Source: Pseudomonadota bacterium (lineage in GTDB: Bacteria; Pseudomonadota; Alphaproteobacteria; Micropepsales; Micropepsaceae). Taken from it: a stretch of DNA of 64,000 bases. Positions within the stretch are counted from its first letter, which is position 1. Every line of letters begins with the position of its first letter. The stretch lies in NCBI GenBank assembly GCA_021851325.1, contig JAJZDZ010000010.1, positions 1-64,000 on the forward strand, given 5' to 3'. The notes below the pieces were generated by a model. That model had not been told where the DNA came from. It ran no database searches and saw only the letters and a list, made by a program, of their open reading frames with translations. This document shows, in pieces, positions 20,992 through 31,027 of the stretch. The position numbers and the translations under genes were made by a program.

Positions 20992-21753
20992 ATGAGCTCC
21001 ACCATGTCCCGCACGCCCCTGAAATCGATCGCCCTTGTCGTGTTTGCAGGCTTTGCTCTTTCTGCCTGCAGTGCCGTAGACCGGCTGGAGCACATTGGTG
21101 AAGCGCCCGCGCTGTCGCCCATCACCAATCCCACCGCCATGCCTAATTACCGCCCGATCTCTATGCCCATGCCACCGCGGCAGCCTGCAGACACCTACCT
21201 CACCAATTCGCTCTGGCCGGTAGGCTCGCACAGCTTCTTCCCCGATCCGCGCGCCAGCCATGTTGGTGATCTGGTGACGGTCGATATCTCGATCGCGGAT
21301 GCAGCCAAGCTCTCCGACAGTACCCAGCGCGCCCGCACCAACGCAGACAGCGCCGGCATCGGCAATCTGTTTGGCCTGCAAGGTCAGTTGGCCCACATCA
21401 CCGGTGCCGATCCGGCCAAGCTCGTCAACATGAACTCGACCACGTCCAATCAGGGCTCCGGTTCCATCGCCCGCTCCGAAACCATCAATTTGACCCTGGC
21501 GGCGGTCGTCACCCAGGTATTGCCCAATGGCAATCTGGTAATCCAAGGTAATCAGCAGGTACGGGTGAATGATGAGCTGCGCAATCTTCAGATCAGCGGC
21601 ATCGTGCGCACCGAAGACATTACCAGCAACAATACCATCAACCTGTCGCAGATTGCCGATGCGCGTCTGTCCTACGGTGGAAAAGGCCAGATCACCGATG
21701 TCCAGCAGCCGCCACTTGGGCAGCAGCTCTATGACATCCTGATGCCATTCTGA
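20992..21753 (+). CDS. flgH: Flagellar L-ring protein FlgH
   Basis: Lipobox LSACSA; SLWPVGSHSFFPDPRASHVGDLVTVDISI...LPNGNLVIQGNQQVRVNDELRNLQISGIVRTEDITSNNTINLSQIADARLSYGGKG. Confidence 0.97.
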   Translation: MSSTMSRTPLKSIALVVFAGFALSACSAVDRLEHIGEAPALSPITNPTAMPNYRPISMPMPPRQPADTYLTNSLWPVGSHSFFPDPRASHVGDLVTVDISIADAAKLSDSTQRARTNADSAGIGNLFGLQGQLAHITGADPAKLVNMNSTTSNQGSGSIARSETINLTLAAVVTQVLPNGNLVIQGNQQVRVNDELRNLQISGIVRTEDITSNNTINLSQIADARLSYGGKGQITDVQQPPLGQQLYDILMPF

Positions 21754-21777
21754 TCGGTATCCACAGCCAAGGAGCAG

Positions 21778-21812
21778 TGGCCGGGCTAAAGAGGTCCGGC
21801 CATTTTCCTTTT
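21778..21812 (+). terminator. Rho-independent terminator after flgH
   Basis: TGGCCGG...CCGGCCA hairpin followed by TTTTCCTTTT. Confidence 0.65.
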
Positions 21813-21893
21813 GCGCCTTAGAGCCACGCCAACCTCTACGACGGCCCTGATTGGACAGATGAGGCCATGACAGCACTGGCTGTCTGGACCAAT

Positions 21894-22316
21894 CTAATCG
21901 TCGCGATAAACCTTCTCGCGCCGTTCATGGCGCTCCTGGGCTTCGATCGAAAGGGTCGCAATCGGACGCACTTCAAGGCGCTTCAGTCCGATCGGCTCGC
22001 CGGTTTCCTCGCAAAAGCCGTAGGAGCCATCCTCGAGGCGGCGCAGCGCGGCATCGATTTTGGCAATCAGCTTGCGCTGGCGGTCGCGGGTGCGCAGCTC
22101 GAGCTGGCGCTCGGCCTCGGTCGCAGCCCGATCGGCCAGATCGGCATTGGGCGTGGTCTCGGTTTGAAGATTCTGGATGGTTTCCCGGCTTTCGCGGAGG
22201 ATCTCTTCCTTCCAGCCGGTCAGCTTACGGCGGAAATATTCCCGCTGCTTTTCATTCATGAAGGGTTCACGTTCCGACGGCCTGTAGCCGGGCGGAAGTT
22301 CTATACCCATGGACAC
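21894..22316 (-). CDS. dksA: RNA polymerase-binding transcription factor DksA
   Basis: MNEKQREYFRRKLTGWKEEILRESRETIQNLQ...DLADRAATEAERQLELRTRDRQRKLIAKIDAALRRLEDGSYGFCEETGEPIGLKRLEVRPIATLSIEAQERHERRE. Confidence 0.95.
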   Translation of the reverse strand: MSMGIELPPGYRPSEREPFMNEKQREYFRRKLTGWKEEILRESRETIQNLQTETTPNADLADRAATEAERQLELRTRDRQRKLIAKIDAALRRLEDGSYGFCEETGEPIGLKRLEVRPIATLSIEAQERHERREKVYRDD

Positions 22317-22417
22317 ACCCCGAAAGTTAAGTCACGCCATTCGAGCGCGCGCCTTATACAGGGGCCCATCTAAGGGTTCAATCAGAAAAGAGGATTCGCG
22401 TAGCGACGAAGCTAGAC

Positions 22418-22858
22418 TCAGGCCGCTTTCTGTTCAGCCATTTCCAGCTTGGCCAGTTCAACCTGGGCGCGCAGCTCAATTTCATCAAGGATTGGCTGGA
22501 GCTGCGGATCACTGAACTGATCGGTCCGGGCGGACAGTGCCCCCGCCAGACGATGGAGCGTGGCTCTGGGCAAGGTGCCACTCAGTAGCCCCTCGCGCAG
22601 TTCGTCCAGCACCTCGAGGAGCTGTTGGCCCCGTGCCAACCCTTTTGACCGGCCAGCCGTGGCATCATCGACCCCTTGCAGCGCGAGAATCGAATCGAGG
22701 GCGGCCAAAGGCGCCGAACCGCGGACAATGGTGGGTTGTGGCGCGTCGCTTGCGGCCAGCGTAAAGCCTCCCGCAGCCGCACCGGAGGCGCCGCGGGCCT
22801 TGGCCGCTGCACGGGTGCGATCAAGCCGTCCTGTTCCAGCAATATCCATTAGGCGCAA
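22418..22858 (-). CDS. fliX: Flagellar assembly protein FliX
   Basis: ALDSILALQGVDDA...GLARGQQLLEVLDELREGLLSGTLPRATLHRLAGALSARTDQFSDPQLQPILDEIELRAQVELAKLE. Confidence 0.9.
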   Translation of the reverse strand: MRLMDIAGTGRLDRTRAAAKARGASGAAAGGFTLAASDAPQPTIVRGSAPLAALDSILALQGVDDATAGRSKGLARGQQLLEVLDELREGLLSGTLPRATLHRLAGALSARTDQFSDPQLQPILDEIELRAQVELAKLEMAEQKAA

Positions 22859-22906
22859 CTCCCGCCCTTCACGCCCTACCTTCGCCCCCTATGGTTAAAA
22901 TCGGGT

Positions 22907-23386
22907 TCACGCCCGGTGGTAGGGATGGCGGCAAAGAATCGTCAACCCGCGATAGATCTGCTCGCACAGCATGGCGCGAACCAGAAGATGCGGCCAGGTT
23001 TGGGCGCCGAAGGCTAGGGTCTGGGCAGAGCCGAAGGCGTCGGGAGGCAGCCCGTCCGGGCCGCCGATCACAAACACCAGATCACGGTTGGCTGCTTCGC
23101 ACAGCCCGGCGAGCTGTTCGGCAAAGCCCTGGCTGGTGATGTTTGTGCCACGCGGATCCAGGACGACGACGTGGGCGCCCGGAGGAATTTTGCGCGCCAG
23201 TCGCTCGGCCTCCTCCACCCTGCGGGCCCGGCCTTCCCGCAGCTTGGAAACCGGCACTTCCTCGATCGCGATCTGAGTTATGCCCGCCTGACGGCCAAGC
23301 GCCCGTGCCCGCCCGATGAAATCATCACAGAGCGTCACCTCAGGCGTACCACGCCCATGCCCGACCGCGGCAATCGTCAAGCGCAT
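22907..23386 (-). CDS. rlmH: 23S rRNA (pseudouridine1915-N3)-methyltransferase RlmH
   Basis: MRLTIAAVGHGRG...HVVVLDPRGTNITSQGFAEQLAGL...DLVFVIGGPDGLPPDAFGSAQTLAFGAQTWPHLLVRAMLCEQIYRGLTILCRHPYHR. Confidence 0.96.
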   Translation of the reverse strand: MRLTIAAVGHGRGTPEVTLCDDFIGRARALGRQAGITQIAIEEVPVSKLREGRARRVEEAERLARKIPPGAHVVVLDPRGTNITSQGFAEQLAGLCEAANRDLVFVIGGPDGLPPDAFGSAQTLAFGAQTWPHLLVRAMLCEQIYRGLTILCRHPYHRA

Positions 23387-23389
23387 GGT

Positions 23390-23929
23390 CTAACGTGCCG
23401 CGCGCTCGGGCTCAGGCACGCGCCACATGCCCTCAAGATCATAATATTGACGTACCTCCGGACGGAACAGATGCACGATAACGTCACCGGCATCGACCAG
23501 AACCCAATCGCCTTGAGCCAGGCCGTCCGTAGGACGCGTACCATAGCCCGCTTCCTTGAGGCGACGAACCAGATGTTCGGCAGTGGCCGCGACGTGGCGC
23601 GACGAGCGCCCACTTGCGATCACCAGCGTATCGGTCAGCGAGGAGCGCCCGGCAAGATCGATGACCACAATGTCATCCGCCTTGTCGTCTTCCAGCGAGG
23701 TACGAACCAGGGCCAGAAGGCTGGGCTCCGCTACCGTGGCCTTTGGGGCCGCCGATTTACGCGCCTTAGAGGGGGGGGAAGAACGCTTCGGTGCAGCCTT
23801 GCTTTTGGCTGCGGTCTTGCCTTTGGGTGGGGCTGCCGTCTTGGTCGAGGTCGTCTTGGCACGCGTGCGCTTGGCCGGTGGTGCGGATTTTGGGCGTATC
23901 AGCTTGGATCTCCCTGTTAGCCGATTCAA
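23390..23929 (-). CDS. rsfS: Ribosome silencing factor RsfS with a long basic N-terminal extension (start uncertain; ORF open to 23983)
   Basis: ALVRTSLEDDKADDIVVIDLAGRSSLTDTLVIASGRSSRHVAATAEHLVRRLKEAGYG...DWVLVDAGDVIVHLFRPEVRQYYDLEGMW, preceded by a Lys/Ala/Pro-rich stretch. Confidence 0.9.
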   Translation of the reverse strand: MNRLTGRSKLIRPKSAPPAKRTRAKTTSTKTAAPPKGKTAAKSKAAPKRSSPPSKARKSAAPKATVAEPSLLALVRTSLEDDKADDIVVIDLAGRSSLTDTLVIASGRSSRHVAATAEHLVRRLKEAGYGTRPTDGLAQGDWVLVDAGDVIVHLFRPEVRQYYDLEGMWRVPEPERAAR

Positions 23930-23933
23930 TTTA

Positions 23934-24560
23934 TCACGGAGCGCTCGCGCCCGCCAAACGACGCGCGCGGATGGCGGTGGCACTGAGGGGATGGCGCGGC
24001 CCGTCCAGCACGATCAGAGCGGGGGGGCGGCGCTGGGCAAAGCCGGCAGGGTCAAACACGCGCGCACTCGCAAAATGCTGTGCCGCGCGCGCCCGCAGTC
24101 CCGCAAGGCTGGAGCCGGGGCGAACAATGACGGCAACGGGTACCAGATGCATGATCGTCGAGTAGTCTCGCCAGCGATGGAATTGTTCCAGATTATCGCT
24201 GCCCATCAGCCAGACGAAATGGACCCCGGCAAAGCGCTGCGTCAAGTGCTTTAGGGTATCGACCGTATAGCGCGTGTGCAGGCGCCGCTCCAGATCGGTT
24301 ACGATGACCCGCGGATGGGACCAGAGCGCTCTGGCCTCGGCCAGACGCTGCTCCAGTGGCGCCATACCGTGCGCGGCCTTCAGGGGATTTTGCGGGGACA
24401 CCAGCCACCAGACATAATCGAGCCCCAACCGGCGCAGGCCAACCTCGGTGATATGCACATGTCCGGCATGGGCCGGGTTGAAGGAGCCCCCCAAAAGGCC
24501 GATGCGCAAACCCGCTGCGACCGGAGCTGGAGGATGCAATTCAGTCACGACACTGACCAT
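23934..24560 (-). CDS. nadD: Nicotinate-nucleotide adenylyltransferase
   Basis: GLRIGLLGGSFNPAHAGHVHITEVGLRRLGLDYVWWLVSPQNPLK...VHFVWLMGSDNLEQFHRWRDYSTIMHLVPVAVIVRPG; overlaps proA by 20 nt. Confidence 0.95.
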   Translation of the reverse strand: MVSVVTELHPPAPVAAGLRIGLLGGSFNPAHAGHVHITEVGLRRLGLDYVWWLVSPQNPLKAAHGMAPLEQRLAEARALWSHPRVIVTDLERRLHTRYTVDTLKHLTQRFAGVHFVWLMGSDNLEQFHRWRDYSTIMHLVPVAVIVRPGSSLAGLRARAAQHFASARVFDPAGFAQRRPPALIVLDGPRHPLSATAIRARRLAGASAP

Positions 24561-25800
24561 CCCCTCGCACCACATATTTGAAGGTGACCAGCTGTTCTGC
24601 CCCGACCGGACCGCGGGCATGCAGCCGGCCAGTAGCGATGCCGATTTCCGCGCCCATGCCGAATTCGCCTCCGTCGGCAAACTGCGTCGACGCATTCCAC
24701 ATGACGATTGCCGAATCGACTTTGCGTAGAAATTCCTCCGCCACCAAGGCGTCTTCCGTGACGATGCAGTCGGTGTGCTGCGAACCATAGTGTTCGATAT
24801 GGGCGATAGCATCCTTGGGTCCATCAACACAGCGGACCGCGATGATCGCGTCTAGATATTCGGTACGCCAGTCTTCCTCACTGGCTGGCACAGCCTCAGC
24901 AATGAGCTGACAAACCTCCTCGTCGCCGCGGATCTGACAGCCAGAGGCGACAAGCTCGGACAGCACCGCAGCACCGACAGTCGCCAGAATCGACCGATCA
25001 ATGAGCAAGGTCTCAGCAGCACCGCAGATCCCGGTACGGCGCATCTTGGCGTTGTGCACCAGGGCACGCGCCTTGGCGATGTCCGCGCCCGCGTGCAGAT
25101 AGATGTGTACAAGGCCTTCCAGATGGGCCAGAACCGGCACGCGGGCATCCGCCATGACCCGCGCGGTAAGCGATTTTCCGCCGCGTGGCACAATCAGATC
25201 TAGGTTGCCGCCCAATCCCTGAAGCATCAGTCCCACCGCATCGCGGCTCGGCACCGCGACCAGCTGGACAGATGTGGGTGGCAAGGTTGTGGCGGCAACT
25301 CCGGCAACAAAGGCCGCATGGATAGCGCGCGCACTTTCGCGAGCCTCCGATCCACAGCGCAGAATTGCCGCGTTGGCCGACTTCAGGCACAGTGCGGCGG
25401 CGTCCGCCGTGACGTTGGGCCGGCTTTCATAGATCACGCCAATGACGCCGATCGGCGTGGTCATCCGCGTGATGGTGAGGCCGTTGGGGCGCGGCCACTG
25501 TGCCAAAATCTGCCCCACGGGATCGGCCTGCCGGGCGATCGCGGCAACACCCCTGGCCATCGCATCGAGCCGCCCGGAGTCAAGACGGAGCCGATCAATG
25601 ACCGGTGCCGACAGTCCGGCGGCTTGCGCCGCGGCGAGGTCACAGGCATTGGCATCAAGGATCTTGCTACGATGATCACAGAGCGATTGCGCGGCTGCTT
25701 CAAGAGCGCAGCAGCGCACCTGCGCCGAAGCCTCACGCAACTGACCGGCCGCTGCCCGCGCACTTTTACCCATCTCTAACATGAGGGCATCAAGGCTCAT
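24541..25800 (-). CDS. proA: Glutamate-5-semialdehyde dehydrogenase
   Basis: [41 protein letters not shown]...[11 protein letters not shown]...[11 protein letters not shown]. Confidence 0.97.
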   Translation of the reverse strand: MSLDALMLEMGKSARAAAGQLREASAQVRCCALEAAAQSLCDHRSKILDANACDLAAAQAAGLSAPVIDRLRLDSGRLDAMARGVAAIARQADPVGQILAQWPRPNGLTITRMTTPIGVIGVIYESRPNVTADAAALCLKSANAAILRCGSEARESARAIHAAFVAGVAATTLPPTSVQLVAVPSRDAVGLMLQGLGGNLDLIVPRGGKSLTARVMADARVPVLAHLEGLVHIYLHAGADIAKARALVHNAKMRRTGICGAAETLLIDRSILATVGAAVLSELVASGCQIRGDEEVCQLIAEAVPASEEDWRTEYLDAIIAVRCVDGPKDAIAHIEHYGSQHTDCIVTEDALVAEEFLRKVDSAIVMWNASTQFADGGEFGMGAEIGIATGRLHARGPVGAEQLVTFKYVVRGDGQCRD

Positions 25801-26930
25801 GTCGAAACCTTCAGGCTCAGAGCCAGATCATCGCGATGGACCATGGCATCGCGTCCACGATAGCCAAGGATCGCGGGAATTTCGTCCGTGTGCCGTCCGA
25901 TAATGGCGCGGGCATCCTCGGCACCATAAGCACTGAGACCGCGGCCCGCTTCACGACCGTCCGGTCCGAGGATGCACACCGCATCACCGCGGGCAAAATC
26001 ACCTTCGACGGCACGAACGCCTGCGGGTAGCAGACTTTTGCCGGCGTGCAATGCCGAGAGTGCCCCCGCATCGATATGCAGTGTTCCCTGCGGCTTCAGA
26101 CTGCCTGCAATCCAGCGCTTGCGCGCGGCCGAAGGTGTGGTCGTCGCCAGAAAACGGGTGTGACGACCGCCGGCCCGCAATTTTGCTAACGCATGATCCT
26201 GCCCCTTGGCAATCACGACCTCACAGCCAGTCGCGGTTGCAATCCGCGCCGCGGTGATCTTTGAGGCCATGCCACCGCGTCCCAACCCCGAAACCGAACC
26301 TGCCGCCATGGCTTCAATCTCCGGCGTGATCTGGGCGACGACATCGATATAGCGCGCATCGGGTTCGCGATGCGGATTGGCGCTATAAAGACCGTCGACA
26401 TCCGAGAACAGTATCAGGACGTCGGCTCCCATCATCGATGCCACGCGGGCCGCCAGCCGGTCATTGTCACCATAACGAATCTCGGCAGTGGCGACGGTAT
26501 CGTTTTCATTGATGACGGCAACGGCGCCCAGTTCCAGCAAGGTAGACAGTGTAGCCCGTGCATTGAGATAGCGGCGACGCTCCTCGGTATCATCAAGTGT
26601 CAGAAGCACCTGGGCGGCGACCAGATTTTGCCGTGCCAGCGCGTCGGCCCAGGCCTGCGCCAGCTTGACCTGCCCGACCGCCGCTGCGGCCTGACTCTCT
26701 TCCAGCCGCAAGGGTCCGGACCTCAGACCGAGCGCCGAGCGACCCAGCGCGATGGCGCCGGACGACACGATCACAAGCCGGTGGCCTTCGCTCACCAAGT
26801 CGGCAAAGTCCGCGCACATGCCATCGAGCCAATGCTGGCGCACCGCGCCACCCGGCCCGTCGATCAGGAGCGCGGAGCCGATCTTGACCAGTACAAGTGA
26901 GGACGCAGCGTGCGCAAACAGATCGGTCAT
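25797..26930 (-). CDS. proB: Glutamate 5-kinase (with C-terminal PUA domain)
   Basis: [17 protein letters not shown]...[18 protein letters not shown]...[49 protein letters not shown]. Confidence 0.97.
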   Translation of the reverse strand: MTDLFAHAASSLVLVKIGSALLIDGPGGAVRQHWLDGMCADFADLVSEGHRLVIVSSGAIALGRSALGLRSGPLRLEESQAAAAVGQVKLAQAWADALARQNLVAAQVLLTLDDTEERRRYLNARATLSTLLELGAVAVINENDTVATAEIRYGDNDRLAARVASMMGADVLILFSDVDGLYSANPHREPDARYIDVVAQITPEIEAMAAGSVSGLGRGGMASKITAARIATATGCEVVIAKGQDHALAKLRAGGRHTRFLATTTPSAARKRWIAGSLKPQGTLHIDAGALSALHAGKSLLPAGVRAVEGDFARGDAVCILGPDGREAGRGLSAYGAEDARAIIGRHTDEIPAILGYRGRDAMVHRDDLALSLKVST

Positions 26931-27964
26931 GGTGCCCAGCGCTTTGCCGCTACCCCTTTGGCATGGCGAAGACTGCGGGCTTCCGCGATCGCACCCGCCA
27001 CCACGCGCACAACCTCGTTCACCCCCTCACCGCTGACCCCGGACATCGCATAGACCGCGCCGTTGCTTGCCTTTTGCAATGCTGCGCGCTTGCGCTTGAG
27101 GGCAGCACCAGAGAGCGCATCGATCTTGTTCAGCACAAGAATTTCACGCTTGTCGCCAAGGCCATGACCATAAGCCTCCAATTCGTGCCGGATGGTCCGA
27201 TAGGCGCGAACGATATTGGTCTGAGTGGCATCGATCAGGTGCAAAATGACGCTGCAGCGCTCAGCATGACCGAGAAAGCGGTCACCGAGACCCACACCGT
27301 CATGAGCTCCTTCAATCAGACCCGGCAGATCGGCAAGCACGAATTCGCGCTCGTCAATGGCAACCACGCCAAGCTGCGGTGTCAGTGTCGTAAACGGATA
27401 ATCGGCAATCTTGGGGCGGGCGGCCGACACCCGCGACAGAAAGGTTGACTTGCCGGCATTGGGCAGTCCGACAAGCCCGGCATCGGCAATCAGCTTGAGC
27501 TGCAGAACAATGGTCTTTTCCTCACCGGGCTGCCCGGGATTGGCATGGCGCGGTGCCTGATTGGTGGCGCTTTTGAAATGGGCGTTACCAAAGCCACCAT
27601 TGCCTCCTCTTGCCAGAAGGACACGCTGGCCGGGCTCGGTCAGATCCGCAATCAGGCTTTCGCCGTCTTCCTCATAGATTTCGGTCCCGGCCGGCACCTT
27701 GACGACGGCGTCCGCACCTGCCGCGCCCGACATTTGTTTGCCCATACCCGCTTCGCCATTCTTGGCGAAGACATGCTGCTGATAGCGGTAGTCGATGAGG
27801 GTGTTCAGATTGGCAACGGCCTCGGCATAGACATCGCCACCGCGTCCGCCGTCCCCTCCCCAAGGCCCGCCAAACTCGATGAATTTCTCGCGCCGGAACG
27901 CCACGCAGCCATTGCCGCCATTCCCCGAGCGGATTTGCACCTTTGCGACGTCGAGGAATTTCAT
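26927..27964 (-). CDS. obgE: GTPase ObgE/CgtA
   Basis: [46 protein letters not shown]...[39 protein letters not shown]. Confidence 0.97.
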   Translation of the reverse strand: MKFLDVAKVQIRSGNGGNGCVAFRREKFIEFGGPWGGDGGRGGDVYAEAVANLNTLIDYRYQQHVFAKNGEAGMGKQMSGAAGADAVVKVPAGTEIYEEDGESLIADLTEPGQRVLLARGGNGGFGNAHFKSATNQAPRHANPGQPGEEKTIVLQLKLIADAGLVGLPNAGKSTFLSRVSAARPKIADYPFTTLTPQLGVVAIDEREFVLADLPGLIEGAHDGVGLGDRFLGHAERCSVILHLIDATQTNIVRAYRTIRHELEAYGHGLGDKREILVLNKIDALSGAALKRKRAALQKASNGAVYAMSGVSGEGVNEVVRVVAGAIAEARSLRHAKGVAAKRWAP

Positions 27965-28016
27965 GGTCCGTCCTTCAGTTGGCAGCGCCGATATGACGCT
28001 GGCACTCGCAAGCCCG

Positions 28017-28039
28017 CCGCGCTCCTTCAAGGAGCGCGG
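28017..28039. repeat. Perfect inverted repeat upstream of obgE
   Basis: CCGCGCTCCTTCAAGGAGCGCGG: 9-bp GC-rich stem with TTCAA loop; no T tract on either side. Confidence 0.6.
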
Positions 28040-28099
28040 TCCCGGAGTACCTGCGGCCCGATACATGGCATAGCCCGCAAGCCCGCGCACCTATGCTTA

Positions 28100-28666
28100 T
28101 CATGGCCGAAGGCACCGTCTTTCGACCGGCGCTGCACCGATCGGAGCCCTTGCCATCGCCGGTTCAAGGATCATGTCGTGACAGAAAATGCGCGCGTGGC
28201 GGGCCAGACAGTCGCGCAACGAAACCCCGGCCGGCAGAAAGCCCAGCTTCTGCAGAACCCGGCCCGAGTTTGGATTGTCGTCAAACCAGCCGGCAGTGAG
28301 ATAGGTGGCGCCAAGCTCCCTAAAGGCATAGCTGACCACTGCACGCGCCGCCTCGCTGGCATAACCAAAGCCCCAATAGGGCCGCGCCAGCCAGTAGCCG
28401 ATTTCATAGGCACCATCCCCGCAGGCATGGGCGCCACAACCACCAATATAGGCCGCACCGCTTTTGAGCGTGATGCCGAGCACGAGATCAGCGGTCACGC
28501 CCACGCGGGCGAGAAAGGCCTCGGCGTCATCCTGGGTATAGGGATGGGGAACGCGGGCAAGATTTCTTGCCACCTCAAAGTCCCCCACGCCTGCGACGAT
28601 GGCTCCCGCATCGCTGGCGGTGGGGCTGCGCAGCACCAGGCGCTCGGTTTCCAGGATCAGGCTCAT
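28100..28666 (-). CDS. GNAT-family (RimJ-like) N-acetyltransferase
   Basis: MSLILETERLVLRSPTASDAGAIVAG...YEIGYWLARPYWGFGYASEAARAVVSYAFRELGATYLTAGWFDDNPNSGRVLQKLGF. Confidence 0.9.
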   Translation of the reverse strand: MSLILETERLVLRSPTASDAGAIVAGVGDFEVARNLARVPHPYTQDDAEAFLARVGVTADLVLGITLKSGAAYIGGCGAHACGDGAYEIGYWLARPYWGFGYASEAARAVVSYAFRELGATYLTAGWFDDNPNSGRVLQKLGFLPAGVSLRDCLARHARIFCHDMILEPAMARAPIGAAPVERRCLRP

Positions 28667-28687
28667 GACAGTCTCCGGGCGAGGCAA

Positions 28688-28716
28688 GAAAAAAGGGAGA
28701 TGGCGGTCCATCTCCC
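28688..28716 (-). terminator. Rho-independent terminator after rpmA
   Basis: Minus-strand GGGAGATGG-ACCG-CCATCTCCC then TTTTTT. Confidence 0.8.
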
Positions 28717-28764
28717 TCGCCCGATGGCCGCCTCTGCTGGCGGCCGGATATTCCGGAAGGCCGC

Positions 28765-29043
28765 CTATTCCGCCGCCGTCTTGGCCGGGGCAAACGGGAG
28801 CACCGATACATAAGTGCGGCGCTTGAACCCGGTTTTGAACGCAACCTGCCCGTCGCTGGTGGCAAAAATCGTATGGTCGCGACCCATGCCGACATTGGTG
28901 CCGGGATGAAACTTGGTGCCGCGCTGGCGCAAGATGATATTTCCGGCCGCGATGGCTTCGCCGCCAAATTTCTTCACACCCAGCATTTTGGGGTTCGAGT
29001 CGCGTCCATTGCGCGAAGAGCCGCCTGCCTTTTTGTGCGCCAT
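28765..29043 (-). CDS. rpmA: 50S ribosomal protein L27
   Basis: [61 protein letters not shown]. Confidence 0.98.
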   Translation of the reverse strand: MAHKKAGGSSRNGRDSNPKMLGVKKFGGEAIAAGNIILRQRGTKFHPGTNVGMGRDHTIFATSDGQVAFKTGFKRRTYVSVLPFAPAKTAAE

Positions 29044-29114
29044 CTGTCTTGATCCTGCACTTGTTCGCCCTCGCCTTGAGAGCGACGATGGTTAGCTAAT
29101 ACACGGGTTCCGGC

Positions 29115-29426
29115 TTAACCGGCGTGGATTTCGGTGATCTTCACTGTGGTAAAATGCTGGCGATGCCCGCGCTTGCGCCGGGAGTCTTTGCGCCGCCGCT
29201 TCTTGAAGGCAACAACCTTCTCGCCCCGGCCCTGCTCGACAATCTCGGCTATCACGCTCGCGCCACCGACGAGGGGGGCACCGGCCTTTACCGCCTCACC
29301 ACCTACCATCAGCACGTCGGCAAAGGTCACCGCAGCGCCTGCCTCGCCCTCCAGCTTCTCAACCGAGAGCACATCATCTTTCGCGACCTTGTACTGCTTG
29401 CCGCCAGTGCGGATCACCGCAAACAT
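29115..29426 (-). CDS. rplU: 50S ribosomal protein L21
   Basis: [43 protein letters not shown]...[34 protein letters not shown]. Confidence 0.98.
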   Translation of the reverse strand: MFAVIRTGGKQYKVAKDDVLSVEKLEGEAGAAVTFADVLMVGGEAVKAGAPLVGGASVIAEIVEQGRGEKVVAFKKRRRKDSRRKRGHRQHFTTVKITEIHAG

Positions 29427-29592
29427 GGACCAAATCCTTGAAAAACGTTGCCTTGGCGCGCGCCAAACGGCCCCTAGAGGGACCCAGGGCGGGCTCCGAA
29501 AGGCGGGCACTATAGCGATGCGCGATTGCCGGTCAAGCAGGATCCTGAGGTTTCCCGCCTGAGGGGGAAATCCGGCTCCGGGGCGCATCACG

Positions 29593-30282
29593 ATGCGGGT
29601 TCCGTGCACACAGGGGCCGCTTGCCGACGGGCAAAAGGTCTTCACCAAAGACGGCCGGCCCCAGTATGGTGCACGCCAGATGCGCTCCCTGACAGATATT
29701 CTCTATAATTTTCACTGGATCGTGCCCGGCGAGGCCGCGCGTGCTGCCCAGGCCTATGGCGGCGGGCTCGGCCCGTTTCTGCGTCGCCACGGGATTCGCA
29801 CCGTGATCAATCTGCGCGGTGCCAACCCCGACTGGCGCTGGTGGCATTATGAGCGCCGCGCCTGCACCCGCGAAGGCGTCGTTCATGTCGATGTTATGCT
29901 CTCGAGCAAACATCTGCCGGCGCGGGCCATGCTGCTGGAACTGCTTGCGGCCTTTGCCCACAATCCCAGGCCATTGCTGCTCAAATGCTCGGGCGGTCAG
30001 GATCGCACCAGCCTCGCCGCCGCTCTTTTCATCCTTTACCATGAGGGCTGGCAGGGCGAGGCCGCCGCACTCGCCCAGTTTGCGCGCTGGCCCTATCTGC
30101 ACCTGCCCAAGCCCTACCAGCGCTGGCTGCGTCTCTTCGTTGTCTATGCCAAGGAGGCAGGGCAGGGCCGTGACCTCACCAGCTTCTTGCAGCAGGACTA
30201 CACGGCCACCGCGTTTCAGGCCTGGCTTGACGGCCGCGGCGAGCGCAGCGCCTACCGCAATGTTTATCGCGAGGCCTCCTAA
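29593..30282 (+). CDS. Tyrosine/dual-specificity protein phosphatase-like protein
   Basis: CX5R active-site motif [58 protein letters not shown]; start may be 29680. Confidence 0.75.
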   Translation: MRVPCTQGPLADGQKVFTKDGRPQYGARQMRSLTDILYNFHWIVPGEAARAAQAYGGGLGPFLRRHGIRTVINLRGANPDWRWWHYERRACTREGVVHVDVMLSSKHLPARAMLLELLAAFAHNPRPLLLKCSGGQDRTSLAAALFILYHEGWQGEAAALAQFARWPYLHLPKPYQRWLRLFVVYAKEAGQGRDLTSFLQQDYTATAFQAWLDGRGERSAYRNVYREAS

Positions 30283-30366
30283 AGCGTATTCTGGATCGCA
30301 CCAGCAAGAGCTGTGGCTGCATCATCGCCGCCATGGCAGCAGGTCTGGACCACCGCAGCAAGACCG

Positions 30367-30984
30367 ATGCAATTACCCAACGCCCTTCCCATCGCTCAAG
30401 GTGTCCGCCTCTGGCCACAGGCGCTCAACCCCGCGCAGCAGTCCGAATTGCTGGAGGTTGTGCTGTCCACCACAGCGCAAGCTCCGTTCCTGCGGCCGAC
30501 GATGCCGCGCACCGGCACACCCTTTACGGTAACGCAGACCAATTTCGGCACTCTCGGCTGGGTCTCTGATGCCCAAGGCTACCGCTACCAGGCCCATCAT
30601 CCGGTAACCGGCCAACCCTGGCCACCCATCCCCTCGCTCTTGCTCAGGCTCTGGCACGCGGCCCTGCCTGATGCCCCGGATCCGCACTGCTGCCTCGTCA
30701 ACCATTATCGGGACGGCGCGCGCATGGGACTGCATCAGGACCGCGACGAGACCGCCCTCGACGTCCCCGTTCTTTCCATAAGCCTTGGCGCAGACGCGCT
30801 GTTTCGCCTTGGCGGCACGAGCCGGAAAAGTCCGACCCAAAGCCTGAAGCTGCGCTCCGGTGATCTTCTGGTCTTTGGCGGCGCGGCGCGGCTCGCCTTT
30901 CACGGGATCGACCGCATCCTCGCGGGCAGCTCCGATCTCGTTCCTGGGGGAGGGCGCATCAATCTGACCTTGCGCCGGGTCTGA
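30367..30984 (+). CDS. alkB: AlkB-type Fe(II)/2-oxoglutarate-dependent dioxygenase
   Basis: CLVNHYRDGARMGLHQDRDETALDVPVLSISLGADALFRLGGTSR...LRSGDLLVFGGAARLAFHGIDRI...GGRINLTLRRV (HxD...H, RxNLTxR). Confidence 0.93.
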   Translation: MQLPNALPIAQGVRLWPQALNPAQQSELLEVVLSTTAQAPFLRPTMPRTGTPFTVTQTNFGTLGWVSDAQGYRYQAHHPVTGQPWPPIPSLLLRLWHAALPDAPDPHCCLVNHYRDGARMGLHQDRDETALDVPVLSISLGADALFRLGGTSRKSPTQSLKLRSGDLLVFGGAARLAFHGIDRILAGSSDLVPGGGRINLTLRRV

Positions 30985-30992
30985 CCAGTGGC

Positions 30993-31027
30993 AAAAAAAG
31001 ACGCCCGGTCAGGGGAATGACCGGGCG
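30993..31027 (-). terminator. Strong Rho-independent terminator
   Basis: Minus-strand CGCCCGGTCA-TTCCCC-TGACCGGGCG (10-bp perfect stem), then C and seven T. Confidence 0.88.

Noticed and set aside
20443-21876. 477-aa minus-strand ORF
   Set aside because: Antisense to flgA-flgH, which are clear genes.
27545-28813. 422-aa plus-strand ORF
   Set aside because: Antisense to obgE and the GNAT gene.
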